From NCBI GenBank assembly GCA_963714055.1, contig OY970227.1, positions 2,790,001-2,854,000 of the forward strand: a stretch of 64,000 nt of DNA, in the 5' to 3' direction. The notes under the pieces were generated by a model. The model did not search any database. It was not told the DNA's origin and was given only the letters and a program-made list of their open reading frames with translations. The position numbers and the translations under genes were made by a program. Shown piece after piece: positions 25,145 through 33,461 of the stretch (position 1 is its first letter; each line of letters begins with the position of its first letter). Source of the stretch: JACDBE01 sp963714055 (lineage in GTDB: Bacteria; Actinomycetota; Acidimicrobiia; Spongiisociales; UBA5794).

Positions 25145-25166
25145 GCTTGTGAATCCATTCACAAGC
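25145..25166. promoter_or_regulatory. Perfect CRP/FNR-type operator upstream of the ATP synthase operon
   Basis: GCTTGTGAAT-CC-ATTCACAAGC is a perfect palindrome with 10 bp arms. It contains TGTGA-N6-TCACA and shares the arms TTGTGAA-N4-TTCACAA with the site near whiB. A TACCGT element (25170-25175) and the GTG of the first gene (25181) follow at once. The operator therefore overlaps the expected promoter, a position more typical of repression unless transcription starts elsewhere. Confidence 0.82.
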
Positions 25167-25180
25167 GGCTACCGTCCCCG

Positions 25181-25486
25181 GTGAACGACATGCCCGAAGA
25201 GGAACGAGTGCCCGAACCTCTCTACCCCCCGGCGACCGGGTCGCCGAGCTCGCTCACCGCCGCCGCACGGGACCTTGGCGGGGGCAGCGCCGGCTTCGAC
25301 TTCTTCTCGTCGGCGGTCGCCGGCCTACTGCTCGGGCTCGGCATCGACTGGCTCGCCGGCACCAGCCCCTGGTTCACCATCGTCGGTGTGGTGGCCGGCT
25401 TCGTGTCGGGCTTCACCAAGCTGTGGGTGTCTTCCCGGGTGCTCGAGGAGCAGGCAGCCGAGCGCCGGGAGCGACGGCATGGCTGA
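25181..25486 (+). CDS. AtpZ-like small membrane protein of the ATP synthase operon
   Basis: A 101-residue protein with two hydrophobic helices (about residues 45-62 and 67-88). It matches the AtpZ/gene-1 type of ATP synthase assembly protein: FDFFSSAVAGLLLGLGIDWL, then FTIVGVVAGFVSGFTKLW. Such proteins precede atpB and are thought to help c-ring assembly or magnesium/calcium transport together with AtpI. The GTG start lies five bases after TACCGT; ATG at 25190 is an alternative. Its end overlaps the next gene by 8 bp. Confidence 0.8.
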   Translation: MNDMPEEERVPEPLYPPATGSPSSLTAAARDLGGGSAGFDFFSSAVAGLLLGLGIDWLAGTSPWFTIVGVVAGFVSGFTKLWVSSRVLEEQAAERRERRHG

Positions 25487-25976
25487 ACGGCTGAGACGGG
25501 TCGCCGGTTTCGACACCGACGAGGTCGACGAGGAGACGCTGGCTGCGGAGGCGCGGGCCAAGGCGTCGCCGATCCCGCACGGTCACGACGTGGAGCAGCG
25601 GTTGGCGTGGAACACCGCCAGGAGGGCGCTCGTGGTGGGGCCCGTTGCGGCGGTGGTCGGCGGGCTGTTTGCCGGGTGGGACGGCGCCGTCGCCGCCGCC
25701 CTCGGCACGGCGATCGTCGCCGGCAATTTCGTGCTCTCGGGAGTGCTGCTGTCCCGATCTGCGCGCATCAGCCTGAGTTTGTATCATGCCGCCGCCTTGT
25801 TCGGTTTCTTCCTGCGCCTCGGGCTGATCATGGCGACCATGTTCGCCCTCGCCGGGGTCTTCGAGATCGACCGGAAGGCACTTGGGATCTCCGTGGTGGT
25901 GAGCTACCTCGCCCTGCTCACCTGGGAGACGGTGAGCGTGTCACGCGGCGGTGAGAAGGAGCTGGAGTGGAGCTGA
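25479..25976 (+). CDS. atpI: ATP synthase subunit I-like membrane protein
   Basis: A 165-residue membrane protein with four hydrophobic segments (about residues 48-66, 68-88, 100-122 and 130-150) after a charged N-terminus. The position between the AtpZ-like gene and atpB, and the overall topology, identify it as the operon's AtpI-type protein. Sequence conservation in this family is low. AtpI assists assembly of the c-ring and is not part of the finished enzyme. It overlaps both neighbours (8 bp and 10 bp), indicating translational coupling. Confidence 0.75.
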   Translation: MAERLRRVAGFDTDEVDEETLAAEARAKASPIPHGHDVEQRLAWNTARRALVVGPVAAVVGGLFAGWDGAVAAALGTAIVAGNFVLSGVLLSRSARISLSLYHAAALFGFFLRLGLIMATMFALAGVFEIDRKALGISVVVSYLALLTWETVSVSRGGEKELEWS

Positions 25977-26767
25977 TCCTGGCGGCGTCCGAGTGCGACC
26001 CGGCCGAGGAGATCATCTGCGTCCCGGCGAGCGTCAACGAGCTCTTCGAGCTGCCGTTCGTCGGTGGCGTCAACCGGACGATGATCCTCATCGGGTTGGC
26101 GGCTCTGATCGTCATCGCCCTGCTCTGGTTCGGGCTGCGCCGCCGGTCGCTGGTGCCCTCCAAGTTCGAGGCGGCCATCGAGGCGGTGGTCGTCTACATC
26201 CGTGACGAGGTGGCGGTGGGGATCATCGGCCCCAAGGACGGGGCGACCTTCTTCCCGTACCTGCTCGCCATCTTCATGTTCATCCTGGTCGGCAACCTGT
26301 TCGAGATCTCCCCGCTCATCAACTTTCCGATCACGTCGCGCATCGCCCTTCCCGCCTTCATGGCACTGCTCACCTGGGTGATCTTCATCTTCATGGGCTT
26401 CAAGCGGCAGGGCCTCGCCTACGTGGGTCACATCGTGTGGCCCCCCGGCGTCCCGACCGGGCTGAAGCCGCTGGTGGGGATCATCGAGTTCGTGTCGGTC
26501 TTCCTGATCCGGCCCTTCTCGCTGGCGGTCCGGCTCTTCGCCAACCTGGTGGCGGGCCACGTCATGCTCACCCTGCTGCTGGTCTCCGGCTACGTGTTCA
26601 TCACCAGCGTCGGGGACATCGGGGCAAAGGCGCTGGTCGGGGTGGGCTGGTTCGCTCTCGGGCTCGGCATCTACGCATTCGAGCTGCTGGTCGCCGTCCT
26701 CCAGGCGTACATCTTCACGCTGCTGTCGGCGGTGTACATCCAGACCTCGGTACATCCCGAGCACTAG
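25967..26767 (+). CDS. atpB: ATP synthase Fo subunit a
   Basis: A 266-residue membrane subunit forming the proton half-channels beside the c-ring. The essential arginine is in FSLAVRLFANLVAGHVML (about residue 190), and the preceding PLVGIIEFVSVFLIRP is typical. Five to six hydrophobic helices are visible. It begins with GTG inside the end of the atpI-like gene. It is followed by atpE after 33 bp with a GGAAGGAAAGG ribosome site. Confidence 0.96.
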   Translation: MELILAASECDPAEEIICVPASVNELFELPFVGGVNRTMILIGLAALIVIALLWFGLRRRSLVPSKFEAAIEAVVVYIRDEVAVGIIGPKDGATFFPYLLAIFMFILVGNLFEISPLINFPITSRIALPAFMALLTWVIFIFMGFKRQGLAYVGHIVWPPGVPTGLKPLVGIIEFVSVFLIRPFSLAVRLFANLVAGHVMLTLLLVSGYVFITSVGDIGAKALVGVGWFALGLGIYAFELLVAVLQAYIFTLLSAVYIQTSVHPEH

Positions 26768-26800
26768 TCCGGTCGCGTCCACAGGAAGGAAAGGCAAGCA

Positions 26801-27013
26801 ATGGAAGAAATCAGTGCCCCCCTGGCCCTCATCGGCTACGGACTCGGGGCCATCGGCCCCGGCATCGGCATCGGTCTCGTCGCCGGCAACGCCGTGCAGG
26901 CGATGGCACGCCAGCCCGAGGCCGCCGGCATGGTGAGGACGACCATGTTCCTCGGCATCGCCTTCGCCGAGGCGCTCACCCTGATCGGGTTCGTGCTCTT
27001 CTTCCTGGCGTAG
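26801..27013 (+). CDS. atpE: ATP synthase Fo subunit c
   Basis: A 70-residue hairpin of two helices that forms the rotor ring. The polar loop is ARQPEA (about 43-48) and the proton-carrying glutamate is in GIAFAEALTLIG (about residue 57). The residues around it do not show the Gln/Glu/Ser-Thr pattern of sodium-binding c subunits, so proton coupling is inferred. The glycine-rich first helix GPGIGIGLVAG is typical. Confidence 0.96.
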   Translation: MEEISAPLALIGYGLGAIGPGIGIGLVAGNAVQAMARQPEAAGMVRTTMFLGIAFAEALTLIGFVLFFLA

Positions 27014-27016
27014 GCG

Positions 27017-27592
27017 ATGCGCTCGACACTCGCCACGAGCATCGTGCTCGCCGCCGAGGAGGGCGGGGAATCGTCCGGCGCGGACCTTCTCATCCCCCAC
27101 GCCTCGGAGCTGATCGCCGGGATCATCGCCTTCGCCATCGTCTTCTTCGTCGTGTGGAAGTTCGCCGGCCCGGCGATCAACCAGACGCTGGCGAACCGAC
27201 AGGCGGCGATCAAGGGCCAGATCGAAGCGGCCGAGCAGGACAAGGCCGAGGCGGCCACCCTGCTCGAGGACTACCGCGCCCAGCTCGCCGGCGCCCGTGG
27301 CGACGCCGCCCGGATCATCGACGAGGCCAAGCAGGCCGGAGAGGGCGTCCGCTCCGAGATCATCGCCAAGGCCAACGCCGAGGCCGAGGACATCATGGCC
27401 AAGGCGCGCGCCGAAGCCGACGGCGAGAAGGCGCGGGCGCTGCAGGAGGCGAAGTCGGACGTCGCCAACCTGTCGCTCGACCTCGCCGAGAAGGTGGTGC
27501 GCAGGTCCATCGACCGTGATGCCCAGCGCGGGCTGGTCGAGTCCTACCTCGCCGACCTGGACGGCCTTTCGACCAATGGGACGGCCAACTGA
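27017..27592 (+). CDS. atpF: ATP synthase Fo subunit b
   Basis: A 191-residue peripheral stalk subunit. It has one membrane helix (about residues 33-52, LIAGIIAFAIVFFVVWKF) followed by NQTLANRQAAIKGQIEAAEQ and a long Ala/Glu/Lys-rich coiled coil. It links the membrane part to F1 through the delta subunit. ATG 27017 is 3 bp after atpE. The 18-residue N-terminal extension before the hydrophobic helix is short and Ala/Glu-rich. Confidence 0.95.
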   Translation: MRSTLATSIVLAAEEGGESSGADLLIPHASELIAGIIAFAIVFFVVWKFAGPAINQTLANRQAAIKGQIEAAEQDKAEAATLLEDYRAQLAGARGDAARIIDEAKQAGEGVRSEIIAKANAEAEDIMAKARAEADGEKARALQEAKSDVANLSLDLAEKVVRRSIDRDAQRGLVESYLADLDGLSTNGTAN

Positions 27593-27594
27593 CG

Positions 27595-28173
27595 ATGGAC
27601 GCCGACGACCGTATCAGGGGCTACGCCGCCGGGTTGTTCGAGATCGCCCGCGCCGAGGGCGAACTCGAGCGGGTCGAGGCCGAGCTCCACCAGGTTGCCC
27701 GGGTGTTCGAGTCCTCGGAGGAGCTGCGGAACGTCATCGCCGATCCCGGGGTGCCCATCGAGCGCCGCACCGGGATCATCCACGACCTGCTCGGGGGACG
27801 CGCCTCGGACGGCACCGTGGCGGCGATCAACTTCGTCGTCGCCTCGGGCCGGGGACGTGACCTCCCCGCCATCGCCGACGGGCTGGTCCGGGTGGCCGCC
27901 GCCTCCCGCCAGCGCGAGGTGGCCGAGGTCCGTACCGCGGTGCCGCTCGACGACGACCAGGTGACGCGGCTCGAGCAGGCCCTGGCCAGGGCCACCGGCA
28001 AGCAGGTCGAGGTGAAGGTGGTCGTCGACCCCGACGTGGTCGGTGGGGTGGTCGCCCGGGTTGGCGACGTGGTGATCGACGGCACGGTGCGCCGCCGGCT
28101 GGACTCGCTGCGCACGGCGCTGCGGGCCGGCACGGCTCGAGCGTCCTCAGCGAGGACCATGGAGGATTCGTGA
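27595..28173 (+). CDS. atpH: ATP synthase F1 subunit delta
   Basis: A 192-residue peripheral stalk subunit that caps F1. It has the N-terminal helical bundle (RGYAAGLFEIARAEGELERVEAEL) and the C-terminal conserved EVRTAVPLDDDQVTRLEQALARATG with VDPDVVGGVVARVGDVVIDGTV. It begins 2 bp after atpF and is followed by atpA after 28 bp. Length and order match the normal atpBEFHAGDC operon. Confidence 0.95.
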   Translation: MDADDRIRGYAAGLFEIARAEGELERVEAELHQVARVFESSEELRNVIADPGVPIERRTGIIHDLLGGRASDGTVAAINFVVASGRGRDLPAIADGLVRVAAASRQREVAEVRTAVPLDDDQVTRLEQALARATGKQVEVKVVVDPDVVGGVVARVGDVVIDGTVRRRLDSLRTALRAGTARASSARTMEDS

Positions 28174-28201
28174 GCACTGAAGGATCGAGGAGAGGACGAC
28201 G

Positions 28202-29725
28202 ATGGCCGAGCTGACCATCAGCGCCGACGAGATCACCGCCGCCCTGCGGACGAACCTCGAGGGGTGGAGCCCCGAGGTCGAGCGGGAGACGGTCGGGTAC
28301 GTGACGTCGATCGCCGACGGGGTGGCCCGGGTGCGGGGGCTTCCGAGGGTCATGGCGTCCGAGCTGCTCGAGTTCTCCGACGGGCTCATCGGGGTCACCC
28401 TGAACATCGACGAGGAAGACCTCGGGGTGGTCGTCATGGGCGACGCTTCGCACATCGACGAGGGAGCCCCGGTGAGGCAGACCGGCAACGTGCTCTCCGT
28501 CCCGGTGGGCGACGCCCTGCTCGGCCGGGTGATCGATCCACTGGGCAACCCGATCGACGGCAAGGGCCCCATCGACACCACCGAGCGCCGATTGCTCGAG
28601 ACCCAGGCTCCTTCGGTGGTGGAGCGCCAGCCGGTGAAGGAACCGCTGCAGACCGGCATCAAGGCTATCGACGCCATGACCCCGATCGGCCGGGGTCAGC
28701 GCCAGCTGATCATCGGCGACCGCCAGACGGGGAAGACCGCCATCGTTGTCGACACCATCATCAACCAGAAGGCAGAGGGGGTGAAGTGCATCTACGTCGC
28801 CATCGGCCAGAAGGCGTCGACCGTCGCCGAGGTCGTCGACTCGCTGGAGCGGGCCGGTGCCATGGCGTACACCGTGGTGGTCCATGCGCCGGCGTCCTCG
28901 TCGGCGGCGTTGCAGATGTACGCCCCCTACGCCGGGTCGGCCATCGGGCAGTACTGGATGTACAACGGGGAGCACGCCCTGGTCATCTACGACGACCTGT
29001 CGAAGCAGGCGGTGGCCTACCGCGAGATCTCGCTGCTGCTGCGCCGTCCTCCTGGCCGCGAGGCGTACCCCGGTGACGTGTTCTACCTCCACAGCCGGCT
29101 GCTGGAGCGGTGCGCCAAGCTGTCCGACGCCCTGGGAGGCGGCTCGCTGACCGGGCTCCCCATCGTGGAGACCAAGGCCAACGACGTGTCGGCCTACATC
29201 CCCACCAACGTGATCTCGATCACCGACGGCCAGATCTTCCTCGAGACCGACCTGTTCTTCTCCGGGATCCGCCCTGCGGTGAATGCCGGCATCTCCGTGT
29301 CGCGGGTGGGTGGCAACGCCCAGATATCGGCGATGAAGAAGGTGGCCGGGCCGCTGCGGCTCAACCTCGCCCAGTTCCGCGACCTGGAGGCGTTCGCCGA
29401 GTTCGGTTCCGAGCTCGACGCCGCCTCGCTGGCCCAGCTGGAACGGGGGAGGCGCGTGGTCGAGGTGCTCAAACAGGGCCAGTTCGCCCCGGCGCCCGTG
29501 GAGGAGCAGGTGCTGTCGATCTGGGCGGTCACCAACGGCCACATGGACGACGTCCCCATCGGGGACATCTCCCGGTTCGAGAGGGAGCTGGTCGACTTCG
29601 TGCGCACCCGGCACGGCGACCTGCTCCGCGGGATCCGGGAGTCGGGGGCGCTGCCGGACGGGGACGCCCTCGAGGTGGCGGTGTCCGCCATGAAGGAGTC
29701 GTTCTCGACGGGACACGAGGGGTAG
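28202..29725 (+). CDS. atpA: ATP synthase F1 subunit alpha
   Basis: A 507-residue non-catalytic nucleotide-binding subunit of F1. Walker A is GDRQTGKTAIVVDT (about residues 170-177). The alpha signature around PAVNAGISVSRVGGNAQ and the DELSEFD-like region (FRDLEAFAEFGSELD) are present. Upstream is GGAGAGGACG as ribosome site. It is intact, unlike the following gamma and beta genes. Confidence 0.97.
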   Translation: MAELTISADEITAALRTNLEGWSPEVERETVGYVTSIADGVARVRGLPRVMASELLEFSDGLIGVTLNIDEEDLGVVVMGDASHIDEGAPVRQTGNVLSVPVGDALLGRVIDPLGNPIDGKGPIDTTERRLLETQAPSVVERQPVKEPLQTGIKAIDAMTPIGRGQRQLIIGDRQTGKTAIVVDTIINQKAEGVKCIYVAIGQKASTVAEVVDSLERAGAMAYTVVVHAPASSSAALQMYAPYAGSAIGQYWMYNGEHALVIYDDLSKQAVAYREISLLLRRPPGREAYPGDVFYLHSRLLERCAKLSDALGGGSLTGLPIVETKANDVSAYIPTNVISITDGQIFLETDLFFSGIRPAVNAGISVSRVGGNAQISAMKKVAGPLRLNLAQFRDLEAFAEFGSELDAASLAQLERGRRVVEVLKQGQFAPAPVEEQVLSIWAVTNGHMDDVPIGDISRFERELVDFVRTRHGDLLRGIRESGALPDGDALEVAVSAMKESFSTGHEG

Positions 29726-29734
29726 CAGCCCCGC

Positions 29735-30606
29735 ATGGCCTCCGCCGAGCTGCGTGACACCAGGCGTCGGATCAGGTCCGTCCAGGCGACGGCGAAGATC
29801 ACCCGCGCCATGGAGCTGATCGCCGCCTCCCGCATCCCGAAGGCGCAGGCCCGGGTCACCGCTTCAAAGCCCTACACCACCAAGCTGATCGAGGTCATCC
29901 GCAACGTGGGCAAGGCGTCCGGAAGTGCCAGCCACATGCTGCTCGAGGACCGTGAGGTGAAGACGGTCGGCGTCCTGGTGATCTCCGCCGACCGCGGGCT
30001 GGCCGGGGCCTACGCATCTTCGATCATCCGGATGGCCGAGGCGGCGATGATCGCCCACCGTCGGGCAGGGCGGGAAGTGAGGCTGTTCGCCGTCGGCAAG
30101 AAGGCGAACAGCTACTTCGATTACCGCGGCTACGCCATCGAGCGGTCGTTCCTCGGGGTGACCGACACCCCGGGCTACGGCGATGCCCGGGCCATCGCCG
30201 CCACCGTCATGGAGGCTTACGCCGCCGGGCGGGTCGACGCCGTCGAGGCGTACTCGACCCACTTCCAGTCGCTCCTCACCCAGACCCCGTCGAGTTCGAG
30301 CTGCTCCCGGTGCAGCCCCCCGGGGCCGACGATTCCGATACGCCGGTGGCCTACTCCTACGAACCGGACCCGGAGGAGATCCTGGAACGACTCCTTCCCC
30401 GGTACGTCGAGGCCATCATCTACAACATGCTGCTGGAGAGCTCCGCCTCCGAGCACGCCGCCCGCCGCCGGGCGATGAAGGCGGCCACCGACAACGCCGA
30501 CGAGTTGATCAAGGTCCTGACCAACGTCGCCAACCGTGCCCGCCAGGCCGAGATCACCACCGAGATCTCCGAGATCGTCGGCGGCGCCGAAGCACTCACC
30601 AAGTAG
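29735..30606 (+). CDS. atpG: ATP synthase F1 subunit gamma (one frameshift)
   Basis: The central shaft subunit, about 290 residues when repaired. The N-terminus SAELRDTRRRIRSVQATAKITRAMELIAAS and the VLVISADRGLAGAYAS segment are typical. Near 30285-30290 the frame shifts. Dropping one C from a C run in CAGACCCCGTCGAGTTC turns the expected TPVEFELLPVQPPG into an unrelated tail. The true C-terminus (YVEAIIYNMLLESSASEHAARRRAMKAATDNA) continues in another frame to 30606. Since the enzyme is essential to this operon's purpose, I treat the break as a sequence error. Confidence 0.9.
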
Positions 30607-30620
30607 AGAACGAGGAAACC

Positions 30621-32050
30621 GTGGCAGAAGCAGCGAGCATCGGGCACATCACCAAGGTCGCCGGCCCGGTCGTCGACGTGGAGTTCGCCCCCGAGGGCCT
30701 TCCCGAGCTCAACCACGCCCTCGAGATCGACTTCTCCGTGACCGGCGAGGCCCGCACCGTGATCGCCGAGGTGGCCCAGCACCTCGGCCACAGCCGGGTG
30801 CGGGCCATCGCCATGGCGCCCACCGACGGCCTGATCCGCGGCGCCGAGGTGCGCAACATGGGAGAGCCCATCTCGGTCCCCGTGGGAGACCAGACCCTGG
30901 GGCACATCTTCAACATGTGGGGCGAGTCCCTCGACGCCCCCGACCTGGAGTTCGGCGAGCGCTGGCCCATCCACCGCCAGCCCCCCGACTTCGAGGACGT
31001 GCAGCCCACCAAAGCAGATGTTCGAGACCGGGATCAAGGTCCTCGACCTGCTCTGCCCCTACCTGCAGGGCGGGAAGATCGGGCTGTTCGGCGGCGCCGG
31101 CGTGGGCAAGACGGTGCTCATCCAGGAGATGATCAACCGGGTGGCCACCCAGCACGGCGGCGTCTCCGTGTTCGCCGGGGTGGGGGAGCGGACCCGGGAG
31201 GGGAACGACCTGTTCCTGGAGATGAAGGACGACCGGGGTCATCGAGAAGGCGGCCCTGGTGTTCGGCCAGATGGACGAGCCCCCTGGGGTGCGGCTCCGC
31301 GTCGCCCTGTCGGCGCTGACCATGGCCGAGTACTTCCGCGATGTGGCGCGCCAGGACGTGCTGCTCTTCATCGACAACATCTTCCGCTTCACCCAGGCGG
31401 GCTCCGAGGTGTCGACGCTACTGGGACGGATGCCGTCGGCGGTGGGCTACCAGCCGACCCTGGCCGGCGAGATGGGCTTCCTCCAGGAGCGGATCACGTC
31501 GTTGAAGGGGCGGTCGATCACCTCGTTGCAGGCGATCTACGTCCCCGCCGACGACATCACCGACCCGGCCCCGCACACCGCCTTCGCCCACCTCGACGCC
31601 ACCACGGTGCTGAGCCGCCCGCTGACCGCCCTCGGCATCTACCCGGCGGTCGACCCGCTCGACTCGAGCAGCCGGGCGCTCGACCCGCAGATCGTCGGCG
31701 ACGACCACTACTTCGTCGCCACCGAGGTGCAGCGCATCCTGCAGCGCTACAAGGACCTGCAGGACATCATCGCCATCCTCGGCATCGACGAGCTGTCTGA
31801 GGAGGACAAGCTGATCGTCGGCCGGGCCCGCCGCATCCAGCGGTTCCTCGCCCAGCCGATGTTCGTCGCCGAGCAGTTCACCGGACAGGCCGGCGTCTAC
31901 ACGCCGCTCGAGGAGACGATCAGCTCGTTCAGAGCCGTCATCGACGGCGAGATGGACCAGTTCCCCGAGCAGGCCTTCTACATGGTGGGCGGCCGCAGCG
32001 ACGTGGAGCGGCGAGCCGCCGAGATCGCCACCGAGGGGGCGGCGGCCTGA
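30621..32050 (+). CDS. atpD: ATP synthase F1 subunit beta (two frameshifts)
   Basis: The catalytic subunit, about 476 residues when repaired. The N-terminus GHITKVAGPVVDVEFAPEGLPE, Walker A GGAGVGKTVLIQEM, the DNIFRFTQAGSEVS segment and the ALGIYPAVDPLDSSSR region are intact. Two one-base insertions break the frame. Near 31010 there is an extra A in ACCAAAGCAG, where ACCAAGCAG would give PTKQMFETG. Near 31230 there is an extra C in GACGACCGGGGTC, where removing it gives DDGVIEKAALVFGQM. Both junctions restore perfectly conserved family sequence, so assembly error is by far the simplest reading. Confidence 0.92.
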
Positions 32051-32316
32051 TGGCCAAGCCGTTCCGGGTGGACATCGTCTCGCCCGACGGTCTCGCCTGG
32101 TCGGGTGACGCCGAGTTCGTGGTGGCCCGGACCCCCGACGGGGAGATCGGCATCCTCGCCGACCACGAGCCGGTGATGGCCTCATTGGTCCAGGGGACGG
32201 TGTCGGTCGACGCCGTCGGTGGTGGCCGGGTGCAGGTGGACGTCGAGGGCGGCTTCCTCCAGGTACTGGCCAACCAGGTGACCCTGCTCACCGACCGCGC
32301 CGTCATCACCGAATAG
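32050..32316 (+). CDS. atpC: ATP synthase F1 subunit epsilon
   Basis: An 88-residue epsilon subunit comprising essentially the N-terminal beta-sandwich (FRVDIVSPDGLAWSGDAEFVVARTPDGEIGILADHEPVM). The C-terminal helical hairpin present in many bacteria is missing, a short form also known in some Actinobacteria. Without the helices, epsilon-mediated inhibition of ATP hydrolysis may differ. Its ATG overlaps the atpD stop. It ends the operon; no clear terminator follows. Confidence 0.93.
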   Translation: MAKPFRVDIVSPDGLAWSGDAEFVVARTPDGEIGILADHEPVMASLVQGTVSVDAVGGGRVQVDVEGGFLQVLANQVTLLTDRAVITE

Positions 32317-32424
32317 CCCCATCCGCCGAATGCCGCGGTGATCGCCTCCGGCGAACCGGTTCGCCCGCGCTTGCGTATCTACGCGTGGAGGGTGCCCGGA
32401 CCCGGGTCCCCGGAAGGGAGAGAC

Positions 32425-32844
32425 ATGCGACGACTGGTGATGGTTGCGGTGATGGCCGCACTCATGACGATCCTGGTCGCACCCGCCGAGGCGGCCGACC
32501 GTCGCCCTGACTTCAGGGTGCCGCTGTCCGGCGCCAACGAGGTCGGAGGCGGGGACCCCGACGGTACCGGAGTGGCCCGGGTCGACTTCACCGGCGACCA
32601 GGTGTGCTTCGACATCCGGCTCAGCGGGGTCGACGACGTGATCCTCGCCCACATCCACGCCGCGCCGGCCGGTGTCAACGGCCCGGTGGTGATCGACTTC
32701 ATGTTCCCGGAGAACGGCCTCGACGGGTGCGTCACCGCCGACCGCAACCTGATGCGGGCGATCCGCCGCAACCCGGCGGGGTACTACGTCAACGTCCACT
32801 CGGTGGAGTTCCCGGGAGGGGCGGTGCGCGGCCAGCTGGGCTAG
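32425..32844 (+). CDS. Secreted CHRD-domain protein
   Basis: A 139-residue protein with an N-terminal signal peptide (MRRLVMVAVMAALMTILVAPAEA). It has a CHRD domain: VPLSGANEVGGGDPDGTG, VCFDIRLSGVDDVILAHIHAAPAG and YYVNVHSVEFPGGAVRGQL. CHRD domains occur in extracellular proteins of bacteria and in chordin; their bacterial role is unknown. A His in AHIHA and the final GAVRGQL are the most conserved features. ATG 32425 follows GGAAGGGAGAGAC. It stands alone after the ATP synthase operon. Confidence 0.85.
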   Translation: MRRLVMVAVMAALMTILVAPAEAADRRPDFRVPLSGANEVGGGDPDGTGVARVDFTGDQVCFDIRLSGVDDVILAHIHAAPAGVNGPVVIDFMFPENGLDGCVTADRNLMRAIRRNPAGYYVNVHSVEFPGGAVRGQLG

Positions 32845-32911
32845 CGCGACACCTGCCACCGACGGGCAAGGTCAGCCGGAGCGCCGCCCCGGAGGGGGTG
32901 GCGCTCCGGCG

Positions 32912-33341
32912 TCACAAGGAGGCGGCGAACTCGTCGACCTGACGGGGGAGGCCGCTGCTGACCGCCTCGGTGACCACCGGGAAGAAGAGCGTCGACAGCA
33001 TCCCCCGCGAGGTCACCACCAGGGTGACCGTCACCGCGGTGCCACCACCGGCAACCGCCACCAGGTCGGCAGATGAGCGACCCGGCGATCTCGCCGGCAT
33101 CCAGATCGAGGTGCATCCGGTTGGCGGAGGCTTCTCGCACCACCGCAGTCCCCTGGTAGGACGTCGGCCCGACGGTGGTGCGCCACGAGAACGAGCGGAG
33201 CGAGCCGTCGACCACCACCGGGTCCCACACCTCCTCGACCGGCCCGATCCGCGACCAGGTCTGCTCGTTCTGCAGCGCCGTCCACACCTCGTCCATGGAC
33301 CGGTCCGTGTGGGCGGTGTGGGCGAACGAGGCGGTGGGCAT
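32912..33341 (-). CDS. SRPBCC / polyketide cyclase-like protein (one frameshift)
   Basis: A START-like (SRPBCC) protein of about 142 residues. The N-terminus SFAHTAHTDRSMDEVWTALQNEQTW and the DPVVVDGSLRSFSWRTTVGP strand pattern are typical, ending in GLPRQVDEFAASL. The frame breaks near 33075, where one extra T seems present in the segment encoding GSLI before ADLVAVAGGG. Total length, 430 bases, is one more than a multiple of three, consistent with a single insertion. These proteins bind hydrophobic ligands; no ligand is assigned. Confidence 0.7.
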
Positions 33342-33391
33342 GGACGGCGAGGTTACACAGGGGGCCTCCGCCCGCCGCGGGGACGGCGGCC

Positions 33392-33407
33392 ACGGGCTCC
33401 AGCCCGT
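33392..33407. other. Hairpin in divergent gap before the sugar transferase
   Basis: ACGGGCT-CC-AGCCCGT forms a perfect 7 bp stem between the divergent SRPBCC and sugar transferase genes. It lies about 45 bp upstream of the sugar transferase -10 element. Its function is unknown; an operator or a structured leader end are both possible. Confidence 0.35.
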
Positions 33408-33461
33408 CCGTCGGCTGGGAAGTCCACCGGTGGTAGCCCTCGCCGTACCTAGAATCGCCCG

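Noticed and set aside
30285..31260. Programmed ribosomal frameshifting in atpG and atpD
   Set aside because: No slippery heptamer with downstream structure is evident. The same type of break appears in many unrelated genes, and ATP synthase subunits are not known to use recoding.
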